A stretch of 9,476 nucleotides of DNA from Candidatus Avimonoglobus intestinipullorum. GTDB taxonomy: Bacteria > Bacillota > Clostridia > UBA1381. This document shows, piece after piece, positions 1 through 6,722 of this stretch (its first letter is position 1; every line of letters starts with the position of its first letter). The stretch is taken from contig DVND01000194.1 in NCBI GenBank assembly GCA_018714645.1, positions 1 through 9,476 of the forward strand, read 5' to 3'. The translations under genes were made by a program, and so were the position numbers. The notes beneath the pieces were generated by a model that was not told the origin of the DNA, searched no databases, and saw only the letters and a list, made by a program, of their open reading frames with translations.

Positions 1-219
1 ATCCTCCTGGGGGATTTTATCAAAAATCTCTTCGGGTTTGATCGCATCCTTTAAGAGTAAAATGGTATATCTCCCGCTTTCCTCTTCGCTTACATGGATA
101 CGGATTTCCCCGGTGGAATAGTTTTTATCAATGCCCACTGTCGGTGATGCAAACGCCGGTACCGCCGCCGCAAGCGATAACAATATCGTGCCGGCAAAGG
201 CCCTGAAGCTGATTTTCAT
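1..219 (-). CDS. Secreted protein with N-terminal Ig-like domain (partial, continues beyond window)
   Basis: The first 73 codons of a further secreted protein are present. ATG at 219 is preceded by AAGGAGG (229-235) with a 9-nt spacer, a strong ribosome binding site. The translation starts MKISFRAFAGTILLSLAAAV and has a clear Sec signal peptide with cleavage after Pro-Ala-Phe-Ala, at about residue 25. The mature part (SPTVGIDKNYSTGEIRIHVS, then a stretch with GRYTILLLKD) resembles the strand pattern of the Ig-like domains seen in the 704-residue GH-A protein, where a similar segment reads NVSISGTVN then ISIMVLP. Such domains commonly open large clostridial polysaccharide-active proteins, but the catalytic or binding part is outside the window and no function can be given. 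It lies 82 nt after the 991-residue gene on the same strand, with a hairpin between them. Confidence 0.8.
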   Translation of the reverse strand, partial: MKISFRAFAGTILLSLAAAVPAFASPTVGIDKNYSTGEIRIHVSEEESGRYTILLLKDAIKPEEIFDKIPQED

Positions 220-228
220 ATATAATTT

Positions 229-235
229 CCTCCTT
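229..235 (-). promoter_or_regulatory. Ribosome binding site (AAGGAGG) for the left-edge secreted protein
   Basis: On the minus strand AAGGAGG is followed by a 9-nt A/T-rich spacer and ATG at 219. It fixes the start of an otherwise truncated gene. I see no convincing -35/-10 pair between this site and the upstream hairpin, so the gene probably depends on read-through from the operon. Confidence 0.75.
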
Positions 236-255
236 GCTTACACGTCAAACAGCGT

Positions 256-297
256 GCTAATATACGGGAACGGCATAAACCGTTCCCGTATATTGGC
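256..297 (-). terminator. Strong intergenic hairpin after the 991-residue gene (terminator or processing/stabilising stem)
   Basis: Positions 259-273 and 280-294 form a perfect 15-bp inverted repeat (AATATACGGGAACGG and its complement) around a 6-nt loop. A G-T wobble and two more pairs extend it to 256-297. It begins about 5 nt after the stop codon at 302. On the transcribed minus strand the stem is followed by TTAGCACGCTG, without a proper run of T, so it is a poor intrinsic terminator by the usual rule. It may instead be a partial terminator or a 3'-end stabiliser that lowers expression of the downstream gene relative to the upstream ones. A rho-dependent or bidirectional role is also possible. 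Confidence 0.6.
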
Positions 298-301
298 CTT
301 T

Positions 302-3277
302 TCATTCATATCTGATTGGATTTGACAAAGGCTTCATATCGGTCATATTGTCCCACAGGAATATGGATGTGCCTGTAATGCCGCCCATATCGGACGGGAC
401 GGTGTATTCAATGTCTTCCTCCGCCGCCGTTACGCTTGCATCCTTGCTGACATGGATTATTTCCGCACCGGCAAGCGCTTCGCCGTTAAAGTGTGCGACA
501 ATGATATTGTATTCGCCCGCCTCCTGGGTCGTATTGGTATAGCTTACATGGATGCGGACCTTCTGTCCGCCAAGCGCTTTGAAAGCGTCAAACGTTTCCA
601 CCGCGGCCCCCTCGGCGTCGTAAACACCGCCCAATTCCGCTTTTAATTCGCCGGCTGCCGTCGTAAACGCCGCAATATAATCCTCTGTCCCAAAGGTTTC
701 CCCTGCGGCGTTCTGCACGCCCGTTGTGATGCAAAGGGCATATTCTGTGTCTTGTACAAGCGTTTCATTTAATGCGAGCACATAGTTCCCGTCGGCAAAA
801 GCACCTGTAGCGTCCACCTTCTGTGCGTCACCTTTTTTAGTTATATAAACGGTGTCGCCGTTCACGGTAGCTTCGTCCATCGTCGTACCAAAGTCAATGA
901 TGATTTCATTTGTCGATGTGGAAACCTGGCCCCAATCCGCCTGGATTTCATCATCGCTCATAAGCACGATGCTGTCCGCGTTTATGACCGGCGCTTCATA
1001 ATATCTCTTTATGATGATATTATCCAGGTCAATGTCCCCGCCGGGGAGCTGGAACGCCAGCGTTGAAAAAGGCGTCCGTGTATTTTCCTGCCAATATCCC
1101 TGCCCGCTGCCTGCAACATCGACCCAATCCTTTTCATATGTATCCGTCCCGTCGCTGAGCGCCGCTTTCGCCCTCCGGTTGCTGACGTCCAGGATATAGG
1201 TATAGCGGTACCATTTCCCGACCTCCAAATTCCGGATACCCTGAAACGCCCTGGGCGCTTCCGGTTCTCCCATATTGACGCTGTTTGCGTCCAAGCCCAT
1301 GATTTGAAGGCCATTTTGATGCTGGTGCGCCGCTGAAAAATAAATCCGTTCTGTATTTGTGGGGATCGCGCAACTCCTTATGTCAAATTCGATTTGAATC
1401 ATCTTGTGCGGCGCTTCCTCTTTCAAATACGCTTCTATGCTGCTTTGCTCCGCCTGCGGGAAAAAGTAAGACCAATATCTCCAGTCGCCCGGATCCCCGC
1501 TGGCGGCGGCCGTACCCTTGGTCGCGTTCATATAATAATTCCCGTCTGCATCCTGTTTGATGGATGCCCAGCCGGATCCAATACCTGTTAATGAAAGATT
1601 GTTCCCGTTATCCGTCCCGCTATTAAACGGGTGGTACGCAAATGTCAGCGCATCCCGGATCTCCACCGGGAACACGGCCTCCTCCACAGTCGTCTGCCCG
1701 TTTTCTGCCGCCAGCCCTTTTGGGATTGTCACTGTGTACGTGCCTGTTTCCAAACCGGATACGGGGAACGTGTACGTTTTCCCGTCAACAGACAGCGTTC
1801 CCGCCGTCGCCTGCCCATTGAACATGATTGCAGAGCCGTCTGAAATGGGGTAGTTGAATCTGACGTCGACGCCTGTCCCATTAAATTCCACCGTCTCCGC
1901 AGCAAACGGCGCCGCGCTGTATTCAACCTGTATATTGTCCACGCTCATGCCGCCGACGGAGAAATAGCGGATCCCTGAAACGGTGTTTGCCGCGGCTACC
2001 ATTCCTCCAACGATATAATTCCCATACTCGGGGGCCTCCATAGAAGCCGTATAAACCACCGGTTCCGCCGCATCCCGCTCATAGACGGACGTCGTTATCA
2101 CTCTGGATGGGAATTCGACCTTGCTGTCCACATGGTACCACTTCGCCGGGTCGATTTCCGGCTTGTTCCCGTCTATATCTGTCAATCTTTTAATTTTTCC
2201 ATTTTCCGTATTTTCAACAGAACCAATGACCAGCGCCTCGTCGCGGCCATTGCTGGCCCCTTTTCCGCTGTACGCAATGATCCAGTATGTGCCATTGTTC
2301 TCATTCCCGTCCCCCAGGCCGACGCCGTTCCTGTTCGCGTCTGTAAATTTGATGTCAAAACTCGCTTCAATATTGCACGCCGCCGTAGCGTCCACCTTCT
2401 GCGCCCCATCGAATGATTGGAAATATCTCGACCATGAACTGCCAAAACCCAGGTATTTGTTCCCATCTTCTACTTGGATCGACGCTGCTGGGTTGTTGTC
2501 AGACACTTGAACCTGCGGCGTTGTGCCGGCCGTGTCAAAGTCGGCCCGATAAAGCGTACTGCTGCCGGCCTCCACCGGCATCCGCTCCACCTTTATATTA
2601 TCGATGGCCGCCTGCCCGTTTAAGAAGATCCTGACGGCGTTTATATCCGTGCCCCTTGAACCGCCCACATTGAAGCTCCCATAGCTTGGCGCGGCAACCG
2701 TCCTTGTATACACGGTGTCCGGATTGTCCTTTTCCCACGCCCGGGTCGTCATGATTTTTGACGGCGTCTCAAAATATGCTTCTACGCTGTACCACGTCTC
2801 CGCCGCAGCCGTTTTTTCCGCCCCGGTTGTGTCCGCCAGCGTATACAGCTTCCCGCTGTCCGTCCATGCCGAACCCATCGCCAGTCCGCCGCCCGCTATG
2901 GAAAAATTCCAATATGCGCCGTTATTCCTGACGGTGTCACCCAAGCCGATCCCCATCCCAAAATTACTTGGCAGCGCAAGCGCCTTGACGTCAAAGGTGA
3001 TTTTAAACTTGTTCGGGTCTGTTACGGCATAAGACGCGTTACCGTCAAATCTCAAGTGGAAGGTTTCAAACCCGCTGTCGATCTGCAGCGTCCCGTCCAC
3101 GGAAGAAGCCTGGTTCCCGGCGACGGCTCCTTCATCCACCACGGACGAAATCCCGTCCGCAAAATCCTCCGCTAAAATCGTCTCATAGCGCTCTTCCGCA
3201 TAAACCTGCAATCCGCAAACAGCCGAAGCACTGATTGCAGCTGCACAAAGTACAGAAATCAGTTTTTTTGCTTTCAT
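302..3277 (-). CDS. Secreted non-catalytic multimodular protein: three lectin-like modules plus Ig-like domains
   Basis: This is a 991-residue protein starting at ATG 3277, with GAGGG at 3285-3289 and a 7-nt spacer. Residues 1-27 are a signal peptide (cleavage after Val-Tyr-Ala). Residues ~30-231 and ~241-452 are two related copies of a beta-sandwich of concanavalin A/LamG type, each with GLGD..NNG.YW, WY.V...E.PS, VYT...AP.YG, and a closing DNI.VE. Residues ~453-541 are Ig-like. Residues ~542-761 are a third, more diverged lectin-like module ending LDNIIIKR. Residues ~763-873 look like a Big_5-type Ig domain (IIIDFGTTMDEATVNGDTVYI). Residues ~876-991 form a C-terminal domain ending IFLWDNMTDMKPLSNPIRYE, also present at the end of the 704-residue GH-A enzyme encoded upstream. 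I see no catalytic motif (no GH16 ExDxxE, no WNEP), sortase signal, dockerin, SLH repeat or membrane anchor. The likely role is glycan binding or assembly with the co-encoded enzymes; an unknown catalytic activity in one lectin-like module cannot be excluded. The gene begins 31 nt after the preceding stop and ends just before a strong hairpin. Confidence 0.88.
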   Translation of the reverse strand: MKAKKLISVLCAAAISASAVCGLQVYAEERYETILAEDFADGISSVVDEGAVAGNQASSVDGTLQIDSGFETFHLRFDGNASYAVTDPNKFKITFDVKALALPSNFGMGIGLGDTVRNNGAYWNFSIAGGGLAMGSAWTDSGKLYTLADTTGAEKTAAAETWYSVEAYFETPSKIMTTRAWEKDNPDTVYTRTVAAPSYGSFNVGGSRGTDINAVRIFLNGQAAIDNIKVERMPVEAGSSTLYRADFDTAGTTPQVQVSDNNPAASIQVEDGNKYLGFGSSWSRYFQSFDGAQKVDATAACNIEASFDIKFTDANRNGVGLGDGNENNGTYWIIAYSGKGASNGRDEALVIGSVENTENGKIKRLTDIDGNKPEIDPAKWYHVDSKVEFPSRVITTSVYERDAAEPVVYTASMEAPEYGNYIVGGMVAAANTVSGIRYFSVGGMSVDNIQVEYSAAPFAAETVEFNGTGVDVRFNYPISDGSAIMFNGQATAGTLSVDGKTYTFPVSGLETGTYTVTIPKGLAAENGQTTVEEAVFPVEIRDALTFAYHPFNSGTDNGNNLSLTGIGSGWASIKQDADGNYYMNATKGTAAASGDPGDWRYWSYFFPQAEQSSIEAYLKEEAPHKMIQIEFDIRSCAIPTNTERIYFSAAHQHQNGLQIMGLDANSVNMGEPEAPRAFQGIRNLEVGKWYRYTYILDVSNRRAKAALSDGTDTYEKDWVDVAGSGQGYWQENTRTPFSTLAFQLPGGDIDLDNIIIKRYYEAPVINADSIVLMSDDEIQADWGQVSTSTNEIIIDFGTTMDEATVNGDTVYITKKGDAQKVDATGAFADGNYVLALNETLVQDTEYALCITTGVQNAAGETFGTEDYIAAFTTAAGELKAELGGVYDAEGAAVETFDAFKALGGQKVRIHVSYTNTTQEAGEYNIIVAHFNGEALAGAEIIHVSKDASVTAAEEDIEYTVPSDMGGITGTSIFLWDNMTDMKPLSNPIRYE
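1922..3190 (-). repeat. Tandem protein-level duplication of a ~200-residue lectin-like module
   Basis: The segments encoding residues ~30-231 (3190-2585) and ~241-452 (2557-1922) of the 991-residue protein align along their length. Shared landmarks appear in the same order: GLGD then NNG-x-YW, a G-K-hydrophobic-x-x-L-x-D turn, WY-x-V, E-x-PS-x-I/V-x-TT, VYT, AP-x-YG, VGG, and a final DNI-x-VE. The DNA of the two copies has diverged, so this is an old duplication and not a recent or recombining one. Confidence 0.75.
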
Positions 3278-3308
3278 GTTCTTTCCCTCTCTTCTTTGTT
3301 TTTATGGT

Positions 3309-6300
3309 TCACTGTCCGCCCGACAGTGTGAGCATACTGTATAACGCGGCTGACTTTGTCGACCCTATTCCGCTGCTGAATTCCAGCCACCCCCTGCCCG
3401 ATCCGTCGTTGTCATTTACAAGGATCGAAAACCCGAGCTTCCTGTCCTGTATGGACTCCACGCCCGGGAGGATCTCCGACCAGGGCACCCGCGCCCGGTA
3501 AATATAGTTCCCATCTTGCTCTTCAACGCTGCATTCACAGTTTTCCACCAGGACATTCTTTTCAAGCGCTGTTGCGGAATCGATGTTCATGGCTTTGTCA
3601 ACGGCTGACAACGATTCATATCGGAATAGCTGAACCCCTTCCGGGGTTTTCGAGAGCCCAAACTCTGTAAAGCTCCCTCCCGAGGCCAGCCGGCGGTCCT
3701 CGTCGGTTGAGACGGCAAACTGTAACCCGTCGCCGTTCCACATCTCACTCCCGCTTTTTTCCTGGAAAAACACATCATCTGTGACAACTGCAAGTAAATA
3801 GAGGTTCTTTTCATCCCATTTGAGCTTACCAATGACCGAACAGTCATTTTTCCCGCCCCAATCGTCAATATACCGCACATCAATTTCTCTGTCCGCCGCG
3901 AAAAAATCCCCGCCCGACCAGTCCGAATACTCCAAGATCCCGTTTATCGGCGGTTTTTCTTCGGCATAATCAGCATTCAGCTGTGTGAGCTGCACCCGCA
4001 CAGACGTGCTGTATCCGTAATCCAATGAAACATCCGCGTCAAAATTGAGAGTGCGCTGCACCAGGCTTTCCGGGACGTTCAATTGGACCGTCACCGTTTC
4101 CTTCGGCAATACGTTTTCAAACCTTCTCTCCTCGATTTTCCCGCCGTAATCCGTAAAATCAGCCGTAACCGTGCCTGAGAATACATTTTGCGCCGCCATA
4201 TTTGTGATGGATATGTTTGCGACGGCTCTTGCTGAAACGCTGTTCACCTTTTCAACAGCCCCTTCAAGCTTCATGGGCTCGGTTGCAATCACATGCACCC
4301 GCGTTGAAAACACCAGATCATCACCGTCATACAGTTTGATTTTCAGCGTGTTTTCCGGCGCAATATCGTCACCGGTTTTAACGCTTATATCCGCGTTTCC
4401 ATTTACCATGCCGTCATTTTTTATGATTTCTATGGCATCTCTCGCCTCCGCTTCGATTCTTAAGCTCCTTCCAAACCGGTCCTCAATTGTGAATGCGGTC
4501 TGGTCGCTCGGCGCGGCAAAGGCGCGTGCGTTGCCGACCGATATGGCAGGTTCGCATTCTTCAAAGGATTGAAAATCCCCAACGAGATACATGGGTTCAA
4601 AGGTCGTCGTGAAGGAATAGGTCCCGCCGCTTGACTTTAGCGTCCCCTGCTTGTTGCTGTACATATCATAAACTTCGATTTCAGAGGTTCCCAGATTCAG
4701 CCCAATATTGTCATAGGAATTGTCGCTCCAAAGGACGATGACGTCCTTATTGTCGGAATTGCGTTCGAATCGGTAAATGCTTGTTCCATCCTTTATGATA
4801 TTCCCGGCGGGTTTGGCGTCGGCAAGGAATTTATTGTAGCCCGCCATCGCAATGTAGGACAATTTCGCAGCATACGGCCCTGTTTGCTCTTTATTGTCAT
4901 ACAGTAAGCCCCAATGCGACTCGCCTGTCCTTAAATCGTCATCCAGGCCCGGGTTTACAAAATTAAACTGGTAGATATTGTCCGCAACCGCCTCCCCCTG
5001 CATAATTGCCATCAACTGCGTCAGGTATGCCGCCTGCGCAATTTCGCTGGCCCAGAGAGGGCCCGATCTGACCCCCATTTCAGTCCAGCTGATTTCTATG
5101 TCAGGATAGCCTGCATCGTCCAGCTTTTTCCGGACATGCGCCGCCCTTTCGCGGTATACGTCGTTCCTGATCCTGTCCTTCCCCGTTTCGTCCGCGTTCG
5201 TGTCCCAATCATACGGATGGCATGAAATAGCGTCGCAATAATCAAGTATTCCGGCTTCAATGCACGAATCCAAAAAGTTGTCGTCAACAGTGGCTGTTGA
5301 CATTGCCACCAATTTGATGGCAGGGTTTACGGATTTAATTCTTGTATATACCGCCTTTACAAGCGCTGTATACTGCTGCGGCGTGGCATAATTGATATTA
5401 AACCCGCCATAGACATTGGGCTCGTTCCATATTTCATAATATTCAAATTGATCGCCGTATTCCGTCACAAACCATTCCGCATAATCGCACAACGCCTCGA
5501 CCGCTTCCTGCTCCGTCGGGACGTATGTTTCGCCGCCATATTGGGGATGTCCCATCGCAACAGCCATGTTCCCAGTCATCCCCAATTCATCTGTACGTGC
5601 AAATGCCGGCGCAAAGACATATGGATTATACGGGGCATTGGCGGAATTCCTGTTCCACATGGCATACTCCCTGATACCGCTCATCCCAATATCCGCCGCC
5701 ATTTGGTACAATCCGGCCATATCCTTCTCGCGGTCATTGAATTGGAATTGTATCTGGGTACGCATCATCGGGTTTGGCTTTTCATCCGGCTCCCGTTTAT
5801 TGACGATCGAAAAATGAATATCATCCCCCGTTATTTCGCCTTCTAAAATTTCGCCGTTATAATCGCCCTGATACGTTAAGCTTGTGCGTACATAATATTT
5901 GCCGCACTCAGAGACGCTAAGCCGCAGCACCTGCGCTGCGCTCCCCTTCGCCTCTATTTCCCGTTCTTCAATGACGCCGCTTTCGAGCAGTTTTTTGTCA
6001 TAAGACAGGATCTCATAGCTTCCGCTTACCGTGAGGGGCGTTTCGGGGGTGAGGTTTTTAATCTCCGCCGTTAAAAGCTTTTCGTCCTCATCATCAAAAA
6101 TATTTCCCAACGTGCCTGTTGAAAACTCCGCCCTTACAGGTTTTTGCGGGAAAGATTCTTCAATTTTGATCCATTGGATATACACAGGCCCGGTTGAACC
6201 GCCATAGGCGGATGTCCATGTGGCAAGCAATAAATCAAATCCTGCATTGTCATTTTGAAAATAACACTCGTCAATATGGAATGTATGTTCTTTAAATGTG

Positions 6301-6701
6301 GCGTCGCCAGCCATTTCAATTTTCTCGGCCGGCGTGCGCGCCCCTTGTGATGACGTGTGGTCGATCGTAAAATAGGCCCCCGCGAATTCGTCATAATATC
6401 TGACGGTTATTGCCACACTCTTTGGCTCGCCGTTATTTGGAAAGGCGGTATCCGCAAGGTTTAGACCCACATAAGTCGCCCCTCCGCTTCGAAGCTGCAC
6501 AAGCTTTGTCTTTTCCCTTTCAACCTCCAGCCTGGAACCTTCAATATAACCAACAGATATGTTCTGGTTCGCCGTTGTCCCGTCCCAGGCATAGATGGCA
6601 GAAATGCTGCCTGTGTTTGTCTGTACTTCTTGCGCAAACCCTGCATTTCCAAACAAGCATGTGAGTGACAGTAAAACCGAAATATATTTTTCCCTTAACA
6701 A
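3309..6701 (-). CDS. Large secreted clan GH-A glycoside hydrolase with N-terminal CBM-like, Ig-like and C-terminal CBM9-like modules
   Basis: I place the start at TTG 6701 (1130 residues) because a good GGAGG lies 8 nt before it; an in-frame ATG at 6716 would add five residues and has no binding site. Residues 1-23 are a signal peptide ending Gly-Phe-Ala. Then, numbered from TTG: ~24-186 a jelly-roll, carbohydrate-binding-like module; ~188-303 an Ig-like domain; ~311-625 a GH-A barrel with YEIWNEPN (acid/base Glu427), SCHPYDW (His495) and ISWTEMG (nucleophile Glu541); ~630-712 a barrel-associated beta-sandwich; ~715-907 two Ig-like or NEW3-like domains; ~912-1130 a CBM9-like module. The CBM9 call rests on KWDEKNLYLLAVVTDD with Trp962, MWNGDGLQF with Trp988, and LVNDNDGSGRGWLEF. 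The catalytic pair predicts a retaining endo- or exo-glycosidase acting outside the cell, with CBM9 probably binding chain ends of plant-type glycans. It follows another GH-A gene and is only about a third identical by eye around the active site, so it likely cuts a different linkage. The exact family (GH39-like or another GH-A family) is uncertain. Confidence 0.87.
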   Translation of the reverse strand: MLREKYISVLLSLTCLFGNAGFAQEVQTNTGSISAIYAWDGTTANQNISVGYIEGSRLEVEREKTKLVQLRSGGATYVGLNLADTAFPNNGEPKSVAITVRYYDEFAGAYFTIDHTSSQGARTPAEKIEMAGDATFKEHTFHIDECYFQNDNAGFDLLLATWTSAYGGSTGPVYIQWIKIEESFPQKPVRAEFSTGTLGNIFDDEDEKLLTAEIKNLTPETPLTVSGSYEILSYDKKLLESGVIEEREIEAKGSAAQVLRLSVSECGKYYVRTSLTYQGDYNGEILEGEITGDDIHFSIVNKREPDEKPNPMMRTQIQFQFNDREKDMAGLYQMAADIGMSGIREYAMWNRNSANAPYNPYVFAPAFARTDELGMTGNMAVAMGHPQYGGETYVPTEQEAVEALCDYAEWFVTEYGDQFEYYEIWNEPNVYGGFNINYATPQQYTALVKAVYTRIKSVNPAIKLVAMSTATVDDNFLDSCIEAGILDYCDAISCHPYDWDTNADETGKDRIRNDVYRERAAHVRKKLDDAGYPDIEISWTEMGVRSGPLWASEIAQAAYLTQLMAIMQGEAVADNIYQFNFVNPGLDDDLRTGESHWGLLYDNKEQTGPYAAKLSYIAMAGYNKFLADAKPAGNIIKDGTSIYRFERNSDNKDVIVLWSDNSYDNIGLNLGTSEIEVYDMYSNKQGTLKSSGGTYSFTTTFEPMYLVGDFQSFEECEPAISVGNARAFAAPSDQTAFTIEDRFGRSLRIEAEARDAIEIIKNDGMVNGNADISVKTGDDIAPENTLKIKLYDGDDLVFSTRVHVIATEPMKLEGAVEKVNSVSARAVANISITNMAAQNVFSGTVTADFTDYGGKIEERRFENVLPKETVTVQLNVPESLVQRTLNFDADVSLDYGYSTSVRVQLTQLNADYAEEKPPINGILEYSDWSGGDFFAADREIDVRYIDDWGGKNDCSVIGKLKWDEKNLYLLAVVTDDVFFQEKSGSEMWNGDGLQFAVSTDEDRRLASGGSFTEFGLSKTPEGVQLFRYESLSAVDKAMNIDSATALEKNVLVENCECSVEEQDGNYIYRARVPWSEILPGVESIQDRKLGFSILVNDNDGSGRGWLEFSSGIGSTKSAALYSMLTLSGGQ

Positions 6702-6709
6702 CGAAACCG

Positions 6710-6714
6710 CCTCC
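6710..6714 (-). promoter_or_regulatory. Ribosome binding site (GGAGG) that points to a TTG start
   Basis: GGAGG lies immediately inside the longest ORF of the next gene: the ATG at 6716 overlaps its first base pair of G's and so cannot use it. The same GGAGG sits 8 nt upstream of an in-frame TTG at 6701. The sequence just upstream of the ATG (ending TTCAGA) contains no purine-rich binding site. This argues for initiation at TTG. Confidence 0.7.
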
Positions 6715-6722
6715 ATTCTGAA

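Noticed and set aside
220..258. Promoter for the left-edge gene (TTGACG-like hexamer)
   Set aside because: A matching -10 would overlap the ribosome binding site and start codon, so transcription could not include the binding site.
131..325. 64-residue plus-strand frame spanning the intergenic hairpin
   Set aside because: It overlaps a signal-peptide-coding region on the other strand and the inverted repeat, and has no ribosome binding site.
807..823. A 17-nt identical word also found at 2385-2401, encoding Gln-Lys-Val-Asp-Ala in two different domains
   Set aside because: It is short, flanked by unrelated sequence, and the two sites are in different domain types; chance or shared codon choice explains it.
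2121..2510. 129-residue open frame on the plus strand
   Set aside because: It is antisense to the second lectin-like module of the 991-residue protein; its composition is that of a reverse-frame shadow.
3263..3269. Run of seven A's near the start of the 991-residue gene as a possible slippage or phase-variation site
   Set aside because: It encodes the Lys-Lys of a normal signal peptide, is short for phase variation, and no alternative frame is useful.
3197..3277. Cys residues in the signal peptides as possible lipoprotein sites
   Set aside because: The residues before the Cys (Ser-Ala-Val in the 991-residue protein, Ser-Leu-Thr in the large GH-A protein) do not fit a lipobox, which needs Gly, Ala or Ser just before Cys; a later signal peptidase I site fits better.
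4171..4572. 133-residue open frame on the plus strand with hydrophobic stretches
   Set aside because: It is antisense to the large GH-A gene, has no evident ribosome binding site and shows no family resemblance. The minus-strand frame here encodes clear Ig-like sequence.
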